NCBI GenBank assembly: GCA_942490995.1
Contig: CALOBG010000051.1
Span: forward strand, 124,001-188,000
DNA: 64,000 nt
Direction of reading: 5' to 3'
Source: UBA981 sp942490995
GTDB lineage: Bacteria; Pseudomonadota; Gammaproteobacteria; Ga0077536
This document shows positions 45,820 to 54,766 of this stretch, piece after piece. A program made the translations under genes and the position numbers. Positions within the stretch are counted from its first letter, which is position 1. Each line of letters begins with the position of its first letter. A model generated the notes under the pieces. That model ran no database searches, had not been told where the DNA came from, and saw only the letters and a list, made by a program, of their open reading frames with translations.

Positions 45820-46398
45820 ATGACCAAGCAGCACCTAGTCCAGGCCAACCGTCGTGTCGTCACGCGCCTGCTGGTGGCAACCTGCCTGATGTTTGCGTTC
45901 GGTTATGCGCTGGTGCCGATGTACAACGTGTTCTGCGAAATCACCGGGCTGAACGGCAAGACCGGACGTCTGTCGAGCGCCGACGCCGAAGCCACGGTAG
46001 TCGATGAATCGCGTCTCGTTACCGTCGAATTCGTGACCAACGTCAACGCCGGCATGCCGTGGGAGTTCCGTCCCGTGCAGAACAAGATCGAGGTCCATCC
46101 CGGCGCCGAAACCATGGTCGAGTTCGAAGCCGTCAACTTTGCCCAGTACCCGGTGACCGGCAGCGCGGTGCCGAGCGTGGCGCCAAGCGCCGCGGCACGG
46201 TATTTCAACAAAACCGAATGTTTCTGCTTTTCGCAGCAGGCCCTTGCGGCCGGTGAAAAGCGCCTCATGCCGGTGCGTTTCGTGGTCGACCCCAAGCTCC
46301 CGGCGCGGGTCTCGGTGGTAACGCTGGCCTACACCTTTTTCGAGTCCGTCGAAACGGCGGCCAGGCCGAGCGCTGCCGATCCGCCGCCGCCGTCCTGA
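45820..46398 (+). CDS. ctaG: Cytochrome c oxidase assembly protein CtaG/Cox11
   Basis: CtaG delivers copper to the CuB site of subunit I. The 192-residue protein has one N-terminal membrane helix (LLVATCLMFAFGYALVPMYNVFCEITG) and a periplasmic immunoglobulin-like domain with VNAGMPWEFRPVQ and the copper-binding KTECFCFSQQ motif, then LPARVSVVTLAYTFFE. It lies in the oxidase operon between the small assembly protein and coxC. Confidence 0.96.
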   Translation: MTKQHLVQANRRVVTRLLVATCLMFAFGYALVPMYNVFCEITGLNGKTGRLSSADAEATVVDESRLVTVEFVTNVNAGMPWEFRPVQNKIEVHPGAETMVEFEAVNFAQYPVTGSAVPSVAPSAAARYFNKTECFCFSQQALAAGEKRLMPVRFVVDPKLPARVSVVTLAYTFFESVETAARPSAADPPPPS

Positions 46399-46440
46399 AC
46401 GTGAAGACACAAGTTAACTTTAACCAGAGAATTGAAAGTC

Positions 46441-47316
46441 ATGGCTGAAGCACATTCCGACTACTACATCCCCGAACCAAGCCATTGGCCGGTGACCGCA
46501 TCTATCGCGATTTTCACCATGTTCGTCGGCGGCGCTACGACCCTGAACGGCGGCAGCATCGGTCCGACCATCCTGGGTTGCGGGTTCCTGCTGTTCGTTT
46601 TCATGCTGTTCGGCTGGTTCGGCGTCGTGATCAAGGAAAGCGAAGGCGGCATCTATAACGACCAGGTCGATGTCAGTTTTCGCATGGGCATGGCGTGGTT
46701 CATTTTTTCTGAAGTGATGTTTTTTGCGGCGTTTTTCGGCGCGCTTTATTACGCCCGCATCTACTCGGTGCCGTGGCTGGGTGGCGAAGGCTCAGGGGCC
46801 GCCACCAACCAGTTCCTGTGGCCGGAGTTTGCCGCCGCGTGGCCGCTGTTCGAGTCACCTTCGACCTATGGCTTCACACATTTCAAGGAAACCATCGGCG
46901 CCTGGGGCGTGCCGTTCTGGAACACCCTGATCCTGCTGACCAGCGGCGCGACCGTAACCTGGGCGCACTGGGGTCTCAAGATCGGCAGCCGCAAGCATCT
47001 GATTGCCGGGCTGGTCGTGACCGTCGCGCTCGGCGCGCTGTTTGTCGGTTTTCAGGCGCAGGAATATGGTCACGCCTACCACGAACTCGGTCTGACCCTG
47101 AACTCCGGCATCTACGGCGCGACGTTTTTTATGCTGACCGGATTTCATGGTTTCCATGTCACCATGGGCACCATCATGCTCGCGACCATCCTCGGGCGCT
47201 CCATCAAGGGCCATTTCACGCCCAAGCACCACTTCGGCTTCGAAGCGGTGGCGTGGTACTGGCACTTCGTCGACGTGGTCTGGATCGGCCTGTTTATTTT
47301 CGTCTACTGGCTGTAA
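46441..47316 (+). CDS. coxC: Cytochrome c oxidase subunit III
   Basis: Subunit III stabilises the oxidase core and proton uptake. From the ATG at 46441 it has 291 residues with seven membrane helices; typical segments are FRMGMAWFIFSEVMFFAAFF, WNTLILLTSGATVTWAH and TGFHGFHVTMGTIMLATILGR split by the conserved His, ending VAWYWHFVDVVWIGLFIFVYWL. A start codon (TTG) nine bases upstream is less likely. A strong terminator hairpin follows. Confidence 0.96.
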   Translation: MAEAHSDYYIPEPSHWPVTASIAIFTMFVGGATTLNGGSIGPTILGCGFLLFVFMLFGWFGVVIKESEGGIYNDQVDVSFRMGMAWFIFSEVMFFAAFFGALYYARIYSVPWLGGEGSGAATNQFLWPEFAAAWPLFESPSTYGFTHFKETIGAWGVPFWNTLILLTSGATVTWAHWGLKIGSRKHLIAGLVVTVALGALFVGFQAQEYGHAYHELGLTLNSGIYGATFFMLTGFHGFHVTMGTIMLATILGRSIKGHFTPKHHFGFEAVAWYWHFVDVVWIGLFIFVYWL

Positions 47317-47334
47317 TCCAGGGTCCGTGCAGGA

Positions 47335-47370
47335 CAAAAAAAGCGCCACTTCGAGGTGGCGCTTTTTTTT
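47335..47370. terminator. Bidirectional Rho-independent terminator
   Basis: AGCGCCAC (47342-47349), a short loop with TTCG, GTGGCGCT (47356-47363), flanked by an A-run on the left and eight T residues on the right. It can stop both coxC transcription and the convergent twin-transmembrane gene. Confidence 0.93.
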
Positions 47371-47372
47371 GT

Positions 47373-47588
47373 TCAGCCGTTCGGCGTAATGATGCCGAGC
47401 GAATAGAGTATGGCGATAATCGCGACCAGGCCGATCGAAAGCGCAACCCGTACGGTCAACGCTTTGACGGTCGCCGTGCCCTGAGGGTCTTTGCCGCGGA
47501 ACAGGCTCACGAACGCTGTACCGAGCGAGATCAGGATCAATATGAAGATCCCGATAATGAAAGCTTTGATAATCGGTGAGTCAGCCAT
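47373..47588 (-). CDS. Twin-transmembrane protein (DUF2909-like)
   Basis: A 71-residue protein with two membrane helices (FIIGIFILILISLGTAFVSLF and VALSIGLVAIIAILYSLGI) joined by FRGKDPQGTATVKALTVR. This is the pattern of the small twin-transmembrane proteins found next to coxC and surf1 in many gammaproteobacteria. It is transcribed against the operon and is divergent from surf1. Function unknown, presumably oxidase-related. Confidence 0.85.
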   Translation of the reverse strand: MADSPIIKAFIIGIFILILISLGTAFVSLFRGKDPQGTATVKALTVRVALSIGLVAIIAILYSLGIITPNG

Positions 47589-47651
47589 GTGCTGCGCCAG
47601 GGTTTGAACGTCGAGGCATTATCAGGATTCGCCGATCGAACCACAATCGTC

Positions 47652-48371
47652 ATGACCCATCGCATCACCCTGTACATCCTGTTCACCCTCGCCTGCTCGG
47701 TGCTGGTCAGTCTCGGCCTGTGGCAACTCGAGCGCGCGGCGCAGAAGCGCGAACGCTACGCTGCTTACAGCACGGCGTTCGCCGACCGTCCGCTCGAGTT
47801 CGACGCGATCGAACAGGGCGCCGCTTCCGCAGACTATCGGTGGCGACGCGTCCACCTCAGTGGACGCTATCTCGAGGTCAACGTATTGCTCGACAACCGC
47901 ATCCGCCATGGTCGGGTCGGCTACGAAGTCTTGACCCCTTTCCTCACCGACGGCGGACGCACCATCCTCGTTGACCGTGGCTGGACGGTGGTGCCGGGTT
48001 CGCGTTCGGCATTGCCCGAGGTTGCCGCCGGCGACGATGCAACGACACTGGCAGGCTACCTGGGTGATGCACCGGTGGTCGGGCTGGTCATGGATAGCGC
48101 CGCGCACGACGCCGAATGGCTGTCGCCACAGCTGCTGCGCGTGCAGCGCGTCGCGCTTGACGGCCTGTCGGACGTGCTCGGTCACGAACTGTGGCCGGCA
48201 GTGGTTTATCTTGACGGTGGGCAGCCGGCTGCGCTGGTCACCGAATGGCCGGCGCCCGGTGACGGTTCGGCGCGGCATACCGCTTACGCGGTGCAGTGGT
48301 TCGCAATGGCGGTGGTGCTCGCAGCCATTGGTTGGTGGCAGGTGCGCCGCCGAGGACCGATCCGTGGATGA
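47652..48371 (+). CDS. SURF1 family cytochrome oxidase assembly protein
   Basis: SURF1/Shy1 proteins bind heme a and help insert it into oxidase subunit I. The 239-residue protein has the expected two membrane helices, one at each end (YILFTLACSVLVSLGLWQLER and AVQWFAMAVVLAAIGWWQVRR), around a periplasmic domain with VHLSGRYLEVNVLLDNR, GRTILVDRGW and YLDGG. The ATG at 47652 places the first helix at the very N-terminus as in homologues; the frame is open to 47589. Confidence 0.92.
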   Translation: MTHRITLYILFTLACSVLVSLGLWQLERAAQKRERYAAYSTAFADRPLEFDAIEQGAASADYRWRRVHLSGRYLEVNVLLDNRIRHGRVGYEVLTPFLTDGGRTILVDRGWTVVPGSRSALPEVAAGDDATTLAGYLGDAPVVGLVMDSAAHDAEWLSPQLLRVQRVALDGLSDVLGHELWPAVVYLDGGQPAALVTEWPAPGDGSARHTAYAVQWFAMAVVLAAIGWWQVRRRGPIRG

Positions 48372-48936
48372 ACAGCCAGGTCGGCGCGGCGTGTCGCCGC
48401 GCGTGATTGCGGCTACCGTCGTCGCGGTGTTTGTCGCACCGATCCTGCTGGCCTGGTGGATGGCGGTGGCACGCCCGCCCGGCGAACACGGGCTGGTCAA
48501 TCGCGGTACGCTGATCCGCCCGCCTATCGACATCAAGGCCAGTGCGGCGCTGGCGCCGTTGGGCGATATCGAACTCGGTCCGGGCGAATGGGCGATGCTG
48601 TATTACGCGCCGACCTGCGGCGCGGACTGCCGCGCTGTTCAGACCATGCTTACCACCATTCACAGCGTTCTTGGTCATGACAGTACGCGCGTGCGGCTCG
48701 TATCACTGCTCGACGAGGCGGTCGACGCGCCGGGACTGCAGGTGCTGGCCAATCCCGCCGCGCGTCGCTATCTGGCTGCTGCGGTCAGCACCGCGAGCGA
48801 CAATAACGGGCACGAACAGGGCGTGGTATTCCTTGATTGGCGCGGCCAGATCATGATCTATTATTCCAACGTCGACGTACCGGCGGACATCAAGAAAGAT
48901 CTGAAGCGATTGCTGCGTGGTTCAAAAATCAACTGA
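48364..48936 (+). CDS. Sco-like thioredoxin-fold membrane protein
   Basis: A 190-residue protein from a GTG that overlaps the surf1 stop by eight bases. One N-terminal helix (VIAATVVAVFVAPILLAWWM) anchors a periplasmic domain that resembles a reduced thioredoxin/Sco fold: WAMLYYAPTCGADCRAVQ contains a CxxxC pair like the copper-binding CxxxC of Sco proteins, and GVVFLDWRGQIMIYY and DIKKDLKRLL follow. A typical Sco His ligand is not obvious. Position between surf1 and ctaA suggests a role in copper or thiol handling during oxidase assembly. Confidence 0.75.
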   Translation: MDEQPGRRGVSPRVIAATVVAVFVAPILLAWWMAVARPPGEHGLVNRGTLIRPPIDIKASAALAPLGDIELGPGEWAMLYYAPTCGADCRAVQTMLTTIHSVLGHDSTRVRLVSLLDEAVDAPGLQVLANPAARRYLAAAVSTASDNNGHEQGVVFLDWRGQIMIYYSNVDVPADIKKDLKRLLRGSKIN

Positions 48937-49918
48937 CCTTTCATCGCTGTTGCGCCTGCTGACCTGGCTGTTGCCGGCGCTGGCGCTGACGGTGATCGTG
49001 TTCGGCGCTTACGTTCGGCTCAGCGATGCCGGTCTCGGCTGCCCGGACTGGCCGGGATGCTATGGGCGCCTGAGCGTGCCCGAAAGCGCGCCCGAGGTGC
49101 ACCTCGAAGATCCGCAGTGGGCCTCACGGCCACTCGAGGTTGGCAAGGCCTGGCGCGAAATGATCCACCGCTACCTGGCCAGCACCTTAGGGCTCGGCAT
49201 CGTTTTGCAGGCGTTGCTGGTGTGGTGGCGGCGTGGGGCCGCGCCGGCGTCCGCGGCGGTTTACTGGCTGGTGCCGCTGGTCGTTTTTCAGGGTCTGCTT
49301 GGCATGTGGACGGTGACCCTGTTGTTGAAGCCCCTGGTGGTAAGTGCCCACTTGCTGGGCGGACTGCTGACCTTAGGCCTGTTGTGCTGGGTTGCCTGTG
49401 AACGCCTGTGGCCGCAACCAGTCACCTCGCCCGGCGCGCTGCGCATGGCCGCCCGCCTCGCCCTGGTGCTGCTGGCCGGACAGATATTTCTGGGTGGCTG
49501 GACGAGTGCCAATTATGCCGCGCTGGCCTGTACCGATTTTCCGACCTGCCACGGTCAGTGGTGGCCGCAGGCGGATTTCGCTGAGGGTTTCGTGTTGTGG
49601 CGGGGGCTCGGGGTCAACTACGAATTCGGCGTACTCGATACACCGGCACGCACCGCGATCCATCTTACCCACCGCATCGGGGCGCTGCTGACAACCCTCG
49701 GCGTCGGCGCGGTTGCAGTGTGGGCGTGCGCCAGCGGTGTGCAACGACTGCGCCGCACCGGCTGGTGTATACTCGCCGCGCTCACGCTGCAGTTAGCACT
49801 CGGCATCACCAACGTCGTCGGTGGCCTGCCGCTGGCCGTGGCAGTGGCGCACAATGCCGGGGCGGCGCTCCTGACAGTCAGCTTGCTCGGCCTGGTTCAC
49901 TTTACCCGCGCAAACTGA
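48917..49918 (+). CDS. ctaA: Heme A synthase (COX15/CtaA)
   Basis: CtaA oxidises the methyl group of heme O to give heme A. The 333-residue protein has eight membrane helices in two similar halves with heme-binding His residues (WREMIHRYLAST, VVSAHLLGG, AIHLTHRIGALL, VAVAHNAGAALL) and the conserved YVRLSDAGLGCPDWPGCYG start. It begins at a GTG and overlaps the Sco-like gene by 20 bases; ctaB follows. Confidence 0.95.
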   Translation: MVQKSTDLSSLLRLLTWLLPALALTVIVFGAYVRLSDAGLGCPDWPGCYGRLSVPESAPEVHLEDPQWASRPLEVGKAWREMIHRYLASTLGLGIVLQALLVWWRRGAAPASAAVYWLVPLVVFQGLLGMWTVTLLLKPLVVSAHLLGGLLTLGLLCWVACERLWPQPVTSPGALRMAARLALVLLAGQIFLGGWTSANYAALACTDFPTCHGQWWPQADFAEGFVLWRGLGVNYEFGVLDTPARTAIHLTHRIGALLTTLGVGAVAVWACASGVQRLRRTGWCILAALTLQLALGITNVVGGLPLAVAVAHNAGAALLTVSLLGLVHFTRAN

Positions 49919-50024
49919 CGGCGAGCCGGCCTGGCCGCTCAACCCGTTCGAACGGCAGCGATGATGTCCAGATCACAAGCGCTCAAAACATCGTTACCGC
50001 GCGCCACCCGGCGCGGAGTGTGTC

Positions 50025-50942
50025 GTGTCGACTAACCTGGCCATCGCTGCGACCCTCGGCCACTGGCGCGACTACGCCGAGTTGTGCAAGCCGCGCGTCG
50101 TCGGACTGATCGTGTTCACCGCCGTGATCGGCATGTTCCTCGCCACCCCAGGCACGGTGCCGCTGGCGGTGCTGATCCCGGCCACCCTAGGTATCGGCCT
50201 GGCCGCGGCCTCGGCGGCCGCGATCAATCACGTCGCCGAATACCGCATCGACGCATTGATGGCGCGCACCGCCAGGCGGCCGCTGCCGCAGGGCGGCCTC
50301 AAACGGTCACAGGCGCTGGCTTTCGCATTGTTGATCGGCGCGGTGTCGATGTACCTGTTGGTTGCTTTCGTCAACGTGCTGACCGCGGTACTGACGTTCG
50401 CTTCGTTGATCGGGTACGCGGTGATCTACACCATGTACCTGAAATACGCCACGCCGCAGAACATCGTCATCGGTGGCGCCGCCGGCGCCGCGCCGCCGGT
50501 GCTCGGCTGGACCGCGGTCACCGGCAGCGTCGATCCCCACGCGCTGCTGCTGTTTCTGATCATCTTCGCCTGGACGCCGCCGCATTTCTGGGCGCTGGCG
50601 ATTTATCGGCGCGAAGAATACGCCAAGGCCGCGATCCCGATGTTGCCGGTCACCCACGGCGTGGCATTCACGCGCCGCCAGATCCTGCTGTATACGCTGA
50701 TCCTGGTGATCGCCACGCTGTTGCCTTATGCCACTTATATGAGTGGTGCGGTATATCTGATCGGCGCGCTGGCCCTGGACGCCGTGTTTCTCTACTACGC
50801 CGTACGCATGCAGTTCGATCATGACGACGAACTGGCGATGACCACGTTCCGTTACTCGATCGTTTACCTGAGCCTGTTATTCGTGGTGTTTTTTATCGAC
50901 CACTACTGGCTCGGCCTGATGGGGCTGCTCGGCATCGTCTGA
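50025..50942 (+). CDS. ctaB: Protoheme IX farnesyltransferase (heme O synthase)
   Basis: CtaB farnesylates protoheme to heme O, the substrate of CtaA. The 305-residue UbiA-family prenyltransferase has nine membrane helices and the Asp-rich loops: NHVAEYRIDALMARTARRPLP in the first half and the FAWTPPHFWALAIYRREEYAKA segment in the second. It starts at a GTG, 106 bases after ctaA, and is convergent with rpoH. Confidence 0.96.
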   Translation: MSTNLAIAATLGHWRDYAELCKPRVVGLIVFTAVIGMFLATPGTVPLAVLIPATLGIGLAAASAAAINHVAEYRIDALMARTARRPLPQGGLKRSQALAFALLIGAVSMYLLVAFVNVLTAVLTFASLIGYAVIYTMYLKYATPQNIVIGGAAGAAPPVLGWTAVTGSVDPHALLLFLIIFAWTPPHFWALAIYRREEYAKAAIPMLPVTHGVAFTRRQILLYTLILVIATLLPYATYMSGAVYLIGALALDAVFLYYAVRMQFDHDDELAMTTFRYSIVYLSLLFVVFFIDHYWLGLMGLLGIV

Positions 50943-50966
50943 CCGCGGGCGAGCGCGGCGGCGATC

Positions 50967-51836
50967 TCAGGCGGGTTCGAGATCGAACTCCGGCATCGCC
51001 TTGCGGATTTTGGCAAACGCAGTTTTTTCCAGCTGACGGATGCGTTCGGCGGATACGCCGTAGCGGTCGGCCAGATCGTGCAGGGTCGCTTTCGGTTCCT
51101 CCAGCCAGCGGCTGACGACGATGTCGCGGCTGCGCGGATCGAGCGCCGACAGTGCCGCGCCGAGCTTTTCATGTTGCATTGCGCTGGTCTGCTCGCGCTC
51201 AAACACGGCGGCCGGTTCGAAGCGGCGGTCGGGCAGGTAGCCGGCCGGCGCGAAGTCGCCGTCCTCGTCGTTGTCGGTGTAACCGTCAAAGGCCAGATCG
51301 TGGGCGCTCAGGCGCTGTTCCATGGTTTCCACGTCGAGCGCTTCGACATCGAGGTCATCGGCAATCGCAGCGCGTTCGTTGGCGCCGAGCCAGCCGAGCG
51401 CTTTCTTGGCGCCGCGCAGGTTGAAAAACAGCTTGCGCTGGGCCTTGGTCGTCGCCACTTTGACGATGCGCCAGTTGCGCAGAATAAACTCGTGGATCTC
51501 GGCTTTGATCCAGTGCACCGCGAACGATACCAGGCGTACGCCGACGTCGGGATCGAAGCGTTTGACCGCCTTCATGAGACCGATATTCCCTTCCTGGACG
51601 AGGTCACCGGTGGCCAGACCGTAACCCCGATACCCGCGCGCGACTTTGACCACGAAGCGCAGGTGCGCGAGTACGAGTTCGCGCGCAGCGTCGAGGTCTT
51701 CGTGATCGCGGTAACGACGGGCCAGGTCCTGCTCGCGCTCGAGGCTGAGCAGGGGCACCCGGTTGACGATCTCGATGTAGGATTCAAGGGAGCCAGCGGT
51801 GGTCGGAACCGGCAGATCCAATGTCGCAGCAAGCAT
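50967..51836 (-). CDS. rpoH: Heat-shock sigma factor RpoH (sigma-32)
   Basis: RpoH directs RNA polymerase to heat-shock promoters. The 289-residue sigma-70 protein has region 2 (LAHLRFVVKVARGYRGYGL, DLVQEGNIGLMKAVKRFDP, LVSFAVHWIKAEIHEFILRNWR), the RpoH box QRKLFFNLRGAKKAL that marks this family, and region 4 (LHDLADRYGVSAERIRQLE). A perfect CIRCE element lies 38-64 bases before its start, so HrcA probably represses it. ftsX, ftsE and ftsY, the usual neighbours, lie upstream on the same strand. Confidence 0.97.
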   Translation of the reverse strand: MLAATLDLPVPTTAGSLESYIEIVNRVPLLSLEREQDLARRYRDHEDLDAARELVLAHLRFVVKVARGYRGYGLATGDLVQEGNIGLMKAVKRFDPDVGVRLVSFAVHWIKAEIHEFILRNWRIVKVATTKAQRKLFFNLRGAKKALGWLGANERAAIADDLDVEALDVETMEQRLSAHDLAFDGYTDNDEDGDFAPAGYLPDRRFEPAAVFEREQTSAMQHEKLGAALSALDPRSRDIVVSRWLEEPKATLHDLADRYGVSAERIRQLEKTAFAKIRKAMPEFDLEPA

Positions 51837-51873
51837 GTACGTTCACCTCAATCAGGGCTTGATGATGCCAATA

Positions 51874-51900
51874 TTAGCACTCTCCGGGTTGGAGTGCTAA
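51874..51900. promoter_or_regulatory. CIRCE operator (HrcA binding site) upstream of rpoH
   Basis: TTAGCACTC-N9-GAGTGCTAA, an exact match to the CIRCE consensus including the nine-base spacer. It lies between ftsX and rpoH, 38 bases from the rpoH start. HrcA bound here would block rpoH transcription until heat stress inactivates HrcA. Confidence 0.95.
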
Positions 51901-51948
51901 GCATCGATCAAGTTCCTTGGATAGGGGCGGGATCCGGCTCGGACGGCC

Positions 51949-52911
51949 CTATTCGTCGAGCGTCGGTACGAACTGACGCAGGCTCAGCAGTGTGCCCAGC
52001 CATGCCCCGCTCCAACCGGTCAGCGCCGACAGCGCGATCACGCCGAACACGAATTTCAGCGACGGCGCGCTGAGCACGAAACTGCTGCCATAGGCGCCGG
52101 CGAGCGCCGCAACCGGTCCTGACAGGGCAAGAAATACCGCCTCGACCAGCACCACGGCCAGGATCCCGGCAACCAGGCCGTGCAGCGCCCCGCTGTACAG
52201 AAACGGCCGTCGCACGTAGGCATCGGTGGCGCCGACCAGCTTCAACACTTCGATTTCCTTAAGTTGTTGGGCGACCAGCACGCGGATGGTGTTGCCGACA
52301 ATCAGTACCGCGGCACCGATCAGCAGCACCGCAAGCACCGCCAGCGCCCTTGACGCGAGGGCGCTGAAGGCCCGCAGCCGGTCGATCCAGGCAAAATCGA
52401 CCAGCACCGAGTCGACCTCGGCCCGAGCGCTGAGTGCCGCGACCAGCGCCTGGCCGCCGTCCGCGTCCCAGGTTTCGCGGTGCGGCGTCACCAGCAGCAG
52501 GTGAGGCAGCGGGTTGTGGCCGCCGACTTTGACCCCGTTCAGACCGATGGCGTGGCGAAATTCAGCAAAGGCCGCCGCCGAGTTCACCACTTCAACCGCT
52601 TTGATCGCCGCCTCGCTGGCGATGCGCCCGGCCAGCGCCCGTGCCTGGTCTTCATCGACGGCCTTGTCGAGAAACACCGACAGGCTCGGCTCCGCACCCC
52701 ACTCGGCAAACACCGCGCGCTGGTTCTCGAGCAGCGCCAGCAGGGTTGCCGGCAGCCCGATGGCCACTGCCATGACCGCCATCGAAACGACCGCGGCAAG
52801 CACGTTGGCGCGGATGTGGCCGAATCCTTCGCCAGCCGCGCGGGCGTGGCCGAGTACCCAGCCGCGCCGGGTCCGCGTGCGCCGGCCGCTGCTTGCGCCG
52901 CTGCGCGCCAT
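51949..52911 (-). CDS. ftsX: Cell division protein FtsX
   Basis: FtsX is the membrane half of the FtsEX complex that activates septal peptidoglycan hydrolases. The 320-residue protein has a basic cytoplasmic N-terminus, one helix (VVSMAVMAVAIGLPATLLALL), a periplasmic domain (about 65-170) and three C-terminal helices, with the FtsX/MacB-type EIEVLKLVGATDAYVRRPFLY loop. It overlaps ftsE by one base. Confidence 0.95.
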   Translation of the reverse strand: MARSGASSGRRTRTRRGWVLGHARAAGEGFGHIRANVLAAVVSMAVMAVAIGLPATLLALLENQRAVFAEWGAEPSLSVFLDKAVDEDQARALAGRIASEAAIKAVEVVNSAAAFAEFRHAIGLNGVKVGGHNPLPHLLLVTPHRETWDADGGQALVAALSARAEVDSVLVDFAWIDRLRAFSALASRALAVLAVLLIGAAVLIVGNTIRVLVAQQLKEIEVLKLVGATDAYVRRPFLYSGALHGLVAGILAVVLVEAVFLALSGPVAALAGAYGSSFVLSAPSLKFVFGVIALSALTGWSGAWLGTLLSLRQFVPTLDE

Positions 52912-53582
52912 TACCCCGATGCCGCGCCCGCACCGACAATATTGCCGTGCTGAAGCTGGATGTGGCGGCAGGGTCTGAGCGCCAGCAGGTCGAGGTCGTG
53001 GGTGGCGATGATCACCGTTACGCCGACCTGGTTGAACTGGTCGAACAGGCGAATGATTTCGCGCGACAAGGCCGGATCCAGGTTGCCTGTCGGTTCGTCG
53101 GCGAGCAGCATCAGCGGCCGGTTCACCACCGCGCGCGCGATGCCGACGCGCTGTTGTTCGCCGGTCGACAGCGTCCCCGCCAGGGCGTTTTCACGGGCCA
53201 GCAGATTAACCTTGTCGAGTGCCGCGCGAACCCGTTTGCGGATCTCCGCCTGGGCGATGCCGCTGACCCACAGCGGCATCGCAACGTTATCAAACGCACT
53301 GCGGCGCGGCAGCAGGTGGTGCTCCTGGAAAACGATGCCAAGGCGGCGGCGGTAATAGGGGATCTCGCGCGCCTGGATACGTTCGAGATTGCGTCCCTCG
53401 ACCATGATCTGGCCACGGCTGGCGCGGTCCATCAATGCGATCAATCTGAGCAAGGTGCTTTTTCCAGCACCGGAATGCCCGGTCAGAAACACGAATTCGC
53501 CGGCCTCGATGTCGAGATTGATATTGCGTAAACCCTCGTTGCCGCCGGGGTAGCGTTTGCTGACATTGTTGAACTGGATCAC
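52911..53582 (-). CDS. ftsE: Cell division ATP-binding protein FtsE
   Basis: FtsE is the ABC ATPase partner of FtsX at the division septum. The 223-residue protein has Walker A LTGHSGAGKSTLLRLIAL, the signature LSTGEQQRVGIARAVVNRP (Thr in place of the usual Gly in LSGGEQ) and Walker B LMLLADEPTGNLDP. It overlaps ftsY by four bases and ftsX by one. Confidence 0.96.
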   Translation of the reverse strand: MIQFNNVSKRYPGGNEGLRNINLDIEAGEFVFLTGHSGAGKSTLLRLIALMDRASRGQIMVEGRNLERIQAREIPYYRRRLGIVFQEHHLLPRRSAFDNVAMPLWVSGIAQAEIRKRVRAALDKVNLLARENALAGTLSTGEQQRVGIARAVVNRPLMLLADEPTGNLDPALSREIIRLFDQFNQVGVTVIIATHDLDLLALRPCRHIQLQHGNIVGAGAASG

Positions 53583-54505
53583 GACGTGCGCTCGGCTCCC
53601 GCGGCGATAAAGCCATCGAGCAGTGCATTGACGAACACGCCGGCAGCAAAAACCTGCAGGTCTTCCGCTTTTTCGCCGACGCCGACATAGCGGATCGGCA
53701 ATTTGAACCGCTCGGCCAGCGCAAAAATGACGCCCCCGCGGGCGCTGCCGTCAAGCTTGGTCAGGGCCAGTCCGGTGACCTCGACGGCGGCCAGGAACTG
53801 CTCGGCCTGGTTGATCGCGTTCTGGCCCATGGTTGCGTCGAGGACGAGCAGGGTTTCGTGTGGCGCGTGTTCGTCGTACTTGCCGATCACCCGGCGCACC
53901 TTGGTCAGTTCCGACATCAGGTTGCTCTGGGTGTGCAGGCGTCCGGCCGTATCGGCGATCAGGATATCGATATCGCGCTTGCGCGCCGCCGCACAGGCAT
54001 CGAACACCACCGCCGCCGGGTCGGCCCCCGGCGCTTGTGCGATCACCGGGATCTGCAGGCGCTCGCCCCAGGTTTTGAGCTGATCGACCGCGGCGGCGCG
54101 GAACGTATCGCCGGCGGCGAGCATGACGCTGCGCCCGGCGGCCTGTTGCTGGCGTGCGATCTTGGCAATCGTGGTGGTTTTGCCGACGCCGTTGACGCCG
54201 ACCACCAGCACCACGAACGGACCGGGGCTCGAGGATTCGAAGCGCAGTTCGTGCTGGCATGGTTCGAGGATGGCGAGCATTTCCCGCGCGATGGCCGCCG
54301 CCGGCGTTTCCTTTGCGCCGATCCGGCGTACGCTTTCTACCAGGCGGGTGGTGGCCGCGACGCCGACGTCGCTGGTCAGCAGCAGGGTTTCCAGCTCGTC
54401 CAGGGTTGCGGCGTCGAGCCTGGTATCGCGGCCGAGGAGTTGATTGATGCCGCCGACCAGGCCGTCACGGGTGCGCGCTATGCCGGCTTTGAGACGTGAA
54501 AACAT
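53579..54505 (-). CDS. ftsY: Signal recognition particle receptor FtsY
   Basis: FtsY docks ribosome-SRP complexes at the inner membrane. The 308-residue protein consists of the NG domain only: N domain (LKAGIARTRDGLVGGINQLL), G1 VGVNGVGKTTTIAKIA, AGDTFRAAAVDQL, DTAGRLHTQSNLM and ALTKLDGSARGG. It lacks the long acidic A domain of the Escherichia coli protein, which is common outside the enterics. First gene of ftsY-ftsE-ftsX. Confidence 0.97.
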   Translation of the reverse strand: MFSRLKAGIARTRDGLVGGINQLLGRDTRLDAATLDELETLLLTSDVGVAATTRLVESVRRIGAKETPAAAIAREMLAILEPCQHELRFESSSPGPFVVLVVGVNGVGKTTTIAKIARQQQAAGRSVMLAAGDTFRAAAVDQLKTWGERLQIPVIAQAPGADPAAVVFDACAAARKRDIDILIADTAGRLHTQSNLMSELTKVRRVIGKYDEHAPHETLLVLDATMGQNAINQAEQFLAAVEVTGLALTKLDGSARGGVIFALAERFKLPIRYVGVGEKAEDLQVFAAGVFVNALLDGFIAAGAERTS

Positions 54506-54766
54506 GAACTGACCGTTACCAAAAATTAATCTTTGCGACCGCCAGCGGCGGCCGTCGCGACGCCGGTCGTGTGATACGTCCCGCCTCGCTCACGCACGCA
54601 AGTGCGCTATCCTAGCATTCGCGCGCCGGCGGTGAGCCCACCAGGCGGGGCTGTCAGTTGACCGCGGTCGCTGGCCGCGGCCCGGCGCGACAGTGACGTT
54701 CGACTGAACGAAATCGCGGTCGGCGAGTCGATATCCCGAGACCAGAAATTTAATGGAGCAGCGGAT

